From positions 1 through 64,000 of the forward strand of contig NZ_ATUY01000005.1 of NCBI RefSeq assembly GCF_000420445.1: a stretch of 64,000 nt of DNA. The letters run 5' to 3'. This document shows positions 1-5,051 of the stretch, piece after piece. The notes beneath the pieces were generated by a model. It was not told where the DNA came from and did not search any database. It saw nothing but the letters and a program-made list of their open reading frames with translations. The stretch's first letter is position 1; every line of letters starts with the position of its first letter. This stretch comes from Actinotignum urinale DSM 15805. Its GTDB lineage: Bacteria; Actinomycetota; Actinomycetes; Actinomycetales; Actinomycetaceae. The translations under genes and the position numbers were made by a program.

Positions 1-926
1 ACCGGCATACCCTCCCCCGAAACGCTATCCGCACACGCTCCCTGCGTTGGAGAACCAGGAAGAATCTCCCCAGACTCGCCAGGCTCACAAGGTTTACCAG
101 GAGTGCTCTGTTCCCACACCTCACCAAGATTGCTAGGCTCACCCGGCATGTCCGGTAAGGCGTGCATATCGCAAGCCCCAGGAAGCTCAGGCGCGGTGTG
201 GGAACGAGCCGGAGGCTCACCCACACCCACGCCCACACGAGACCCCGAGCCGTGAAGATCATCCTCACGTGCAAGAATTTCACCATCCACACCAAGTAGG
301 TTATCCACACCCGAAAACGTTACGGAGGGGTTGGGGTGGTATGGATGGAGGTTTATATGGGGGTTATATGTACATATGGTGGGCACTATTGCCACCTGTG
401 AGGCGGCGGAATTGCCACCTGTGGACTTTGTACCATCTCCACATGTTGCTTTTTGCCACCTGTGGACTTTTCCTTGATTTTCCGCCGATTTCTCGACATT
501 TGAGGGTTTTTCATTCTCGAAACCCTTATTACCTGTGGATAACTTTTCTGTGGATAACTCCGAGTTATCCACAGCCTTAACGGTGGTAGACACTTCTTCT
601 CGAAGTGGGGTTGTCCGATCAAGGTGGAGCTTGTAGAGCGTGCCACACCGATGCTTATGAGCAGGACGAGTTGCACACGGAACATCCTCACTATCACACC
701 ACGCATATCTAGGCTCACGAGAAATGAAACCATACGATTCTAAAGTCGCTAAATGCTTACGGGTGGTGTAAGGGCTGGAAATAGCGCGCTTGGCAACGGT
801 TTGGATCGAGCGCCATGTAACATCCTCATCATTAGCAAACTCAGCCAATGCGAGGAGAACAAGCTTTTCAGAAGCGGTAACACCTTCTACGTGGTCAAAC
901 GCCCACGTGACAGCACGGAAACTCAT
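1..926 (-). CDS. Replication-initiator-like helix-turn-helix protein (partial, runs off left edge)
   Basis: Open minus-strand frame from an ATG at 926 to the window edge (308 codons seen, no stop). The start follows GAGGGGGTG at 931-939. Residues about 1-95 look like a winged helix-turn-helix of the replisome-organiser type: an Ala/Leu-rich helix (LVLLALAEFAND), then TWRSIQTVAKRA, then TTRKHLATLESYGFISRE. A Cys/His-rich stretch follows (CATRPAHKHRCG), then a long low-complexity linker rich in Ser, Gly, Pro and Glu. Four DnaA boxes and three iteron-like repeats lie inside the coding region, so the gene probably encodes the replication protein of the integrated element and carries its origin. 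The family is inferred from fold-like pattern and context. A plain transcription regulator is the alternative, and the missing C-terminus could change the call. Confidence 0.6.
   Translation of the reverse strand, partial: MSFRAVTWAFDHVEGVTASEKLVLLALAEFANDEDVTWRSIQTVAKRAISSPYTTRKHLATLESYGFISREPRYAWCDSEDVPCATRPAHKHRCGTLYKLHLDRTTPLREEVSTTVKAVDNSELSTEKLSTGNKGFENEKPSNVEKSAENQGKVHRWQKATCGDGTKSTGGNSAASQVAIVPTICTYNPHINLHPYHPNPSVTFSGVDNLLGVDGEILAREDDLHGSGSRVGVGVGEPPARSHTAPELPGACDMHALPDMPGEPSNLGEVWEQSTPGKPCEPGESGEILPGSPTQGACADSVSGEGMP
301..573. other. Candidate replication origin: four perfect DnaA boxes
   Basis: TTATCCACA or its complement TGTGGATAA occurs exactly at 301-309, 534-542, 549-557 and 565-573; three of the four lie within 40 bases. 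Between the iterons and the box cluster, 466-530 is T-rich and could be an unwinding region. Perfect nonamers at this density are far above chance in 64 kb. Nothing suggests this is the chromosomal oriC, since no dnaA, dnaN, parAB or rpmH is nearby, so an element-borne origin is the better reading. Confidence 0.55.
389..470. repeat. Three iteron-like direct repeats inside the initiator-like gene
   Basis: TTGCCACCTGTG occurs at 389-400, 412-423 and 453-464. The last two copies extend to TTGCCACCTGTGGACTTT (412-429 and 453-470). On the coding (minus) strand the three copies fall in three different codon frames and encode QVA, KSTGGN and KVHRWQ respectively, so the repetition is at DNA level. 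A shortened fourth copy (ACCTGTGGA) is at 531-539. Spacing between starts is 23 and 41 bases. Iterons within an initiator gene are known from lambda O; the function here is inferred. Confidence 0.65.
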
Positions 927-987
927 ACCACACCCCCTCGCGCACAACATACACTACCTAGCACGCCTTGACGGATATGGATTCTGT

Positions 988-1662
988 TTAGTAATACCAT
1001 GGCGCACCTACCTGATGTAGCGGAAATCGTTTCGTGTCAGCCTCAATATCCCGAAGCCTCCACAACGAGGAGTTTTGCGCCATCTCACGAGTCATATAGC
1101 AAGGAGAAGGGAACGATAACGTTTGAGTTAATTCTTTGGGATATGAATGGAAATACATGTACAACATCACCGGACGTTCAAGAACATGTCTCTCATCTTT
1201 ATATGTCGCAAGCGCACCTAAAACATGCGCTATATCCTTTTCGGGAATTCTGGAACAATTCCCAGACACATCAATATCAGCAAAACCCGACTTATCAACA
1301 TCGGAAAGAATATACTCGAAAGACTCAATACCATAAGGCGGGCAATCCGGGGAGGCATCCAAAGCAAAACACTGCCCATAATCATCCCAATACGCCCGAA
1401 GACGATACCGCAAGCAATTCGCGTATTCCCCAGCCGTATCATCTGCAAAAGGCACATCGAATACAACACGTATTCCAACCCCTTCAACAGGGTTGCCCAG
1501 CACATGACAGGGACGGTTAAACATGACCAAAGGAATAACACCCGCAGGATACAACACAAGGTCACCTTCAACCCACGAATCTATATCCACATGGTTAGTT
1601 GTGGAAACGGTAGGTCCTAAAGTCGGTTTTACGGTGTCCATAACAACGATCCGATGGGGCAT
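988..1662 (-). CDS. Protein of unknown function in mobile element (gene A)
   Basis: 224 residues from the ATG at 1662, preceded by AAAGGGGTG (1669-1677) at 6 bases; an ATG pair further upstream lacks a better site. No family recognised. The composition is that of a soluble acidic protein, with Tyr- and Asp-rich segments (LRAYWDDYGQCF, DVDKSGFADIDVSG) and no signal peptide or membrane helix. Its start overlaps the end of the upstream gene by 68 bases, which suggests coupled translation in the minus-strand element operon. A shortened second copy of its first 30 or so codons lies at about 2960-3040, after the paralogous upstream gene, so the gene pair was once duplicated as a unit. Confidence 0.6.
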   Translation of the reverse strand: MPHRIVVMDTVKPTLGPTVSTTNHVDIDSWVEGDLVLYPAGVIPLVMFNRPCHVLGNPVEGVGIRVVFDVPFADDTAGEYANCLRYRLRAYWDDYGQCFALDASPDCPPYGIESFEYILSDVDKSGFADIDVSGNCSRIPEKDIAHVLGALATYKDERHVLERPVMLYMYFHSYPKELTQTLSFPSPCYMTREMAQNSSLWRLRDIEADTKRFPLHQVGAPWYY

Positions 1663-2206
1663 AATATTCACCCCTTTCATCAAACATGCGGCACTCTTCT
1701 ATGTCATACAACATGCAGTGATGCTTACCCACATAGGAAAGCTCTTCAACCACCTCGGGTATAGCCATACGCTGATCAATCAAACCAATAACACCCAACA
1801 CGATCATGACAACAGCGTAATCAGCCCACACCTTCCGACCCCGCCAATACATTGCATCACCACATGCACTCCTCACGCTTTTACCAAAATTCTCAAACAC
1901 CTCACGCACACCATCATCACGCCAAAAGGCGAACCCCTGACACACATACTGGAACGTGTTTGGACGTATCTCACCAACAGGCATAGACGTTCCCTTACTA
2001 AACCACTCGTAAGGATCCTCACCACCAGCTAACCGGGCAGCAACATCTTCAAGAATCGAACGAAGAACACGCACCTCGCTACGCTCATACTCAGTCAAGG
2101 CACGAACTTCACTATCAAACGGGAAACGCAACGACGCATACGTGGATACCAAACATAACTTATCGAGCACCACATCAATGTTCTCAGTTTCTATCATCTC
2201 AGCCAC
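1595..2206 (-). CDS. Protein of unknown function, duplicate copy 1 (gene B)
   Basis: About 203 residues, mostly predicted helical, soluble, no recognised family. The GTG at 2206 is chosen because GAGGGGGTG (2213-2221) stands 6 bases before it and the paralogue at 2968-3576 has the identical arrangement. It shares about nine tenths of its bases with that paralogue over the N-terminal half (SEVRALT-ERSEVRVLRSIL, YEWFSKGTSMPVGEIRPNTF). The region around residues 100-140 is unrelated, and similarity returns at IGLIDQRMAIP and FDERGEY. A nine-codon frame (MARGGGYRG, ATG at 2233) ends in TGA overlapping this start. It is the leftover tail of the gene that precedes the other copy and could still couple translation. 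Confidence 0.65.
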   Translation of the reverse strand: MAEMIETENIDVVLDKLCLVSTYASLRFPFDSEVRALTEYERSEVRVLRSILEDVAARLAGGEDPYEWFSKGTSMPVGEIRPNTFQYVCQGFAFWRDDGVREVFENFGKSVRSACGDAMYWRGRKVWADYAVVMIVLGVIGLIDQRMAIPEVVEELSYVGKHHCMLYDIEECRMFDERGEYYAPSDRCYGHRKTDFRTYRFHN

Positions 2207-2324
2207 GATACCCACCCCCTCGTGCCATAATGAAGATAAAGAATACGGTTAGGGAAACATGGCAGTGTTTCCCTAACCAACACGCATCAGCGTGTCCCCC
2301 CAACAAGCACTTGGAGGAAAACTC

Positions 2325-2993
2325 ATGCCAGATCTTGGAACCCAGGAGGACTGGGTTATTCTGACCGATTTTGTTAAAATCCACAAAATCGACAGGTTTA
2401 GTTGGAGTATTAACGACGGAAACCACAGATTCCAATTCATTTTCACCCAGCTTCAACCCCTCACGCCTGGTCAAAAATGCGCCGAACTCTACATTATTGA
2501 GCAAAACGCTAAACGCCCATGGAGTCAAACCATTGACATATTGTGTAGCAGAAAAAAGTGGCTTTACCCAGGCAACGCTAGAGAATTCAACGAAGACGGG
2601 TTGAAAAACGCATTGAACATTAATCCCAACCCACGCCCCGATAATCGATGGAGTACAAAAGAATGGATAATGGGAGCATTCAAGCACCTTACACAACCGG
2701 GGGTTGTTAGCCGACCGTTGCCTCATCAATTGCCACCCAACATACATAAACGTATCGTTGAAGAAAGGAATAAAATCTATTTTCTCTACATGCGACACAC
2801 AGGGCATCCGAGTGCCAATAACCTGGAAAAGACACGTCTCCTTATCGGTGAACACGCCTACATGTTCGCCCGCACATACGGATACTCGTCCCATTGGAGT
2901 GATAACCCTAAAGACTTTTCCGATAAAGAGTGGAACGATTGGATTAACACAATTTCCGGTAACACAATTAGTTGTGGAAACGGTAGCTCGTGA
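2325..2993 (+). CDS. Protein of unknown function on opposite strand of the element (gene C)
   Basis: 222 residues. The ATG at 2325 follows a strong GGAGG (2313-2317). Composition is ordinary for a soluble protein, rich in Trp, Asn, Lys and Asp (RFSWSINDGNHRFQF, PNPRPDNRWSTKEWI, DFSDKEWNDWI). No family recognised. It lies between the two copies of the duplicated pair and points against the flanking minus-strand genes. Its last eight codons (SCGNGSS plus stop) are the antisense of sequence that both duplicate copies share, so its 3' end was created or trimmed when it entered the locus. A long minus-strand frame over the same bases (2199-3122) is judged its shadow because its product is rich in Val, Phe and Cys and lacks an ordinary charge balance. 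Confidence 0.6.
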   Translation: MPDLGTQEDWVILTDFVKIHKIDRFSWSINDGNHRFQFIFTQLQPLTPGQKCAELYIIEQNAKRPWSQTIDILCSRKKWLYPGNAREFNEDGLKNALNINPNPRPDNRWSTKEWIMGAFKHLTQPGVVSRPLPHQLPPNIHKRIVEERNKIYFLYMRHTGHPSANNLEKTRLLIGEHAYMFARTYGYSSHWSDNPKDFSDKEWNDWINTISGNTISCGNGSS

Positions 2994-3576
2994 AACGGTT
3001 GACTCTACGCCTATTATCGCGTTGTGATTCTTCAAGATACTCACCCCTTTCATCAAACAGTCGAAACTCTTCCAGGTCATACAACACATGAAGATGCTCT
3101 CCTGCCTTGGAAAGCTCTTCAACCGCCCCGGGTATAGCCATACGCTGATCTATCAAACCAATCGCGCCCAACACATATGTGGCAACACCGTAATCAGCCC
3201 ACACGACATCTTCATCACGCCACATCAACGCAAGACGAAGTAATTTGAACAACGCACTACCAAAGAAGAACAATGCTTCATCTGTATCTGCAAGGTGATA
3301 CAACCCTTTGCACGCATACTGGAACGTGTTTGGACGTATCTCACCCACAGGCATAGACGTTCCCTTACTAAACCACTCGTAAGGATCTTCACCACCAGCT
3401 AACCGGCTAGCAACATCTTCAAGAATCGAACGAAGAACACGCACCTCGCTACGCTCACGCTCAGTCAAGGCACGAACCTCACTATCACACGGGAAACGCA
3501 ACGACGCAAATGTGGACGCAAACCGTAGCATGTCACGCACCACATCAGCATTCTCAGTCTTTACCAGCTCAGCCAC
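2968..3576 (-). CDS. Protein of unknown function, duplicate copy 2 (gene D)
   Basis: About 202 residues from a GTG at 3576, with GAGGGGGTG (3583-3591) six bases before it; longer ATG starts upstream would overlap the preceding gene deeply. It is the paralogue of the gene at 1595-2206. The N-terminal half is nearly identical, the middle (VCQG-FAFWRDD there, ACKGLYHLADTD here) has diverged, and the C-terminus is similar again, giving a mosaic. The stop of the upstream gene (TGA in GTGGCTGA) overlaps this start, a classic coupling arrangement. Its 3' end overlaps the convergent plus-strand gene by 26 bases. Function unknown. Confidence 0.65.
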   Translation of the reverse strand: MAELVKTENADVVRDMLRFASTFASLRFPCDSEVRALTERERSEVRVLRSILEDVASRLAGGEDPYEWFSKGTSMPVGEIRPNTFQYACKGLYHLADTDEALFFFGSALFKLLRLALMWRDEDVVWADYGVATYVLGAIGLIDQRMAIPGAVEELSKAGEHLHVLYDLEEFRLFDERGEYLEESQRDNRRRVNRFTSYRFHN

Positions 3577-4096
3577 GATACCCACCCCCTCGTGCCACAC
3601 AAGGACGGGCATACGCGCGTGTACGGGCTTTCCATCCCGCACACGGATAAGCAGAATTATGGGAGATGCAGAGAGATAAAACCCTGTCACAGGAAACTAG
3701 AAACATGACAATATCCAATACTGTTTGTTGGGCTTTTCTAGAGCCGTTGTCAACACCAGTGTTGACATGCTTTACCGGCATAGCAACACCGGGAGCTAGA
3801 AAACCCGCAAACAGTCGGGCAGCCGATATTCCCCTAACGGGTCTTGTATTCTCGGCGTACTCCCGGCAAAGACCATGTTTTGCCGTAGCATAAAGAAAAC
3901 CGCCCATGCCGGGAGCGGTAAACCGCTGTTTGTTGGTGTTTCTAGCACCAATAACAATTATACCCGGCATGGTGATAGCTATGCAAGGACGCGCGAAACC
4001 AAGGGGATAAGCCGTGTACCCAAAGGAGCGTTCACACATGGCGTGACCCTTATAGCCACGCTCGCCACATACTTGTATGACTTTTGAAACGGACAT
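3569..4096 (-). CDS. Small protein of unknown function in element operon (gene E)
   Basis: 175 codons from the ATG at 4096, preceded by GAGGGGGTG (4102-4110) at a good distance. Cys- and Arg-rich in parts, with hydrophobic segments (CIAITMPGIIVIGA, VLDIVMFLVSCDRVL) that could be weak membrane segments. No family recognised. The stop overlaps the GTG of the next gene within GTGGCTGA. The good ribosome site and the coupling to the next gene argue for a real gene, but the unusual composition, with a short inverted repeat (GGTGTTTCTAGCACC at 3938-3952), leaves some doubt. Confidence 0.45.
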   Translation of the reverse strand: MSVSKVIQVCGERGYKGHAMCERSFGYTAYPLGFARPCIAITMPGIIVIGARNTNKQRFTAPGMGGFLYATAKHGLCREYAENTRPVRGISAARLFAGFLAPGVAMPVKHVNTGVDNGSRKAQQTVLDIVMFLVSCDRVLSLCISHNSAYPCAGWKARTRAYARPCVARGGGYRG

Positions 4097-4108
4097 GTGA
4101 ACACCCCC

Positions 4109-4336
4109 TCAAATACACAACTCAGTCTGACCCGGCAACACCGGAACCTGGTTATTGACAGATGTAATAGACGGTGTTAAAAAACGTTCAACCTCAGATA
4201 CTGGAATACGATACTGACCACCAGGATGGGTGATATACCTAATCTTCCCCCTCCTACACCACCTAGTAATGGTAGAAGGGGCAACAGAAAAAGCCTCAGC
4301 CACCTGCGACGTGGTAAGCAACGTTTCCAACTCCAT
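4109..4336 (-). CDS. xis: Excisionase-family HTH DNA-binding protein
   Basis: 75 residues. The ATG at 4336 follows AAAGGA six bases upstream; an ATG at 4372 would start inside the operator. Residues 6-50 form a MerR/BldC-like HTH of the excisionase kind: TTSQVAEAFSVAPSTITRW, then the basic wing RRGKIRYITHPGGQYRI and SEVERFL. Such proteins bend att DNA and set the direction of an integrase. Here the gene is the first of a minus-strand operon leading toward the initiator-like gene and is divergent from a CI-type repressor, the usual control unit of actinobacterial integrative elements. Symbol by function, not by close homology; a BldC-like regulator is the alternative. Confidence 0.7.
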   Translation of the reverse strand: MELETLLTTSQVAEAFSVAPSTITRWCRRGKIRYITHPGGQYRIPVSEVERFLTPSITSVNNQVPVLPGQTELCI

Positions 4337-4356
4337 TAGCGTCCTTTCTATGCAAG

Positions 4357-4444
4357 CGTGCATTTCATGCACATATACATACTATCTGAACGTAGATTAG
4401 ATGCGCAAGGTGTCTACATTGTGAACCGTCGTGCATTTCATGCA
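4357..4444. promoter_or_regulatory. Duplicated palindromic operator between repressor and excisionase
   Basis: The 15-base sequence CGTGCATTTCATGCA occurs exactly at 4357-4371 and 4430-4444. Its core is a dyad, TGCAT-3-ATGCA. The copies flank the divergent promoter region and are 73 bases apart, about seven helical turns. This fits the binding site of the adjacent HTH repressor, which could shut off the excisionase operon and its own gene. Confidence 0.65.
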
Positions 4445-4457
4445 ACATGTGTGTATT

Positions 4458-4805
4458 ATGGCTTTTATGAGCGTAATAGAAAAATATACGGCTACACTGA
4501 CACCGGATCAGATTATTGGGGAACGTGTGCATCTATGGCTATATCGCCATAACTTCACCCTAACCGACTTAGCTACATGGTTAGGGTTGTCACACACGAC
4601 TGTCTCTCGGAAAGTGCGAGGAACGACGGCGTGGTCAGCATCCGACCTTGTAAAAACCGCAGCGTTCCTCAACGTTCCTCTATCCGAACTTTTACCGGAA
4701 GAAACAGTGGAATTAGAGCAAGAAAAAATCCGCAACCAGAACGTGGTTACGGATTCTCGATTGGTGGCGGGGGCTGGATTTGAACCAACGACCTCCGGGT
4801 TATGA
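4458..4805 (+). CDS. Cro/CI-type HTH repressor whose frame ends inside tRNA-Met
   Basis: 115 residues from ATG at 4458 (a second ATG is at 4467; neither has a clear ribosome site, so leaderless translation is possible). Residues about 20-75 are an XRE-type HTH: IGERVHLWLYRHNFTLTDLA, WLGLSHTTVSRKVRG, then ASDLVKTAAFLNVPLSELL. The last 13 residues (VAGAGFEPTTSGL) are the antisense of the tRNA gene, so the natural C-terminus is probably set by the integration junction. It likely represses the divergent excisionase operon through the duplicated operator and keeps the element integrated. Confidence 0.75.
   Translation: MAFMSVIEKYTATLTPDQIIGERVHLWLYRHNFTLTDLATWLGLSHTTVSRKVRGTTAWSASDLVKTAAFLNVPLSELLPEETVELEQEKIRNQNVVTDSRLVAGAGFEPTTSGL
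4762..4805. other. Likely attachment-site core of the integrated element
   Basis: Integrative elements of actinobacteria commonly insert in the 3' half of tRNA genes and restore it. Here the xis/repressor region butts directly against the tRNA 3' end and the repressor frame crosses into it. The exact core and the second copy cannot be defined, as the other end and the integrase are outside the window. Confidence 0.5.
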
Positions 4806-4838
4806 GCCCGGCGAGCTACCGAACTGCTCCACCCCGCG
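4762..4838 (-). tRNA. Initiator tRNA-Met (CAT)
   Basis: 77 bases including an encoded CCA. Acceptor stem pairs GCGGGG with CCCCGC, leaving a C1:C72 mismatch. The anticodon stem is CCGGG/CCCGG with loop CTCATAA, giving the three G:C pairs diagnostic of the initiator tRNA, and the T-loop is TTCAAAT. The 3' end faces the mobile element. Confidence 0.95.
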
Positions 4839-4850
4839 GCGACTCGATAA

Positions 4851-4879
4851 ATAATACACATCCTTTTTCGACATGTCAA
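4851..4879 (-). promoter_or_regulatory. Strong housekeeping-sigma promoter of tRNA-Met
   Basis: On the minus strand TTGACA (4879-4874) and TATTAT (4856-4851) are separated by exactly 17 bases, with the tRNA starting 13 bases past the -10 box. Confidence 0.85.
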
Positions 4880-5051
4880 ATTTTTTGAAAAATCCGTGCA
4901 TAACATGTTGAAACTGTGAATAACTTCCCCGCCTCTCATAACCTAACCCTGTGGACATATCTCTTTTTGGCAAAACCTGTGGATAGCGAAAACATCGTCG
5001 TCGAACTTTCCGTGAAATAGGAGGAACACACATTAACGGAAAGGTACACAC

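Noticed and set aside
301-573. Chromosomal oriC
   Set aside because: No dnaA, dnaN, rpmH or parAB near; the boxes lie inside a mobile-element gene.
2199-3122. Long minus-strand frame of 307 codons
   Set aside because: Same codon register as the plus-strand gene with a strong ribosome site; product rich in Val, Phe and Cys; only its two ends match duplicated gene edges.
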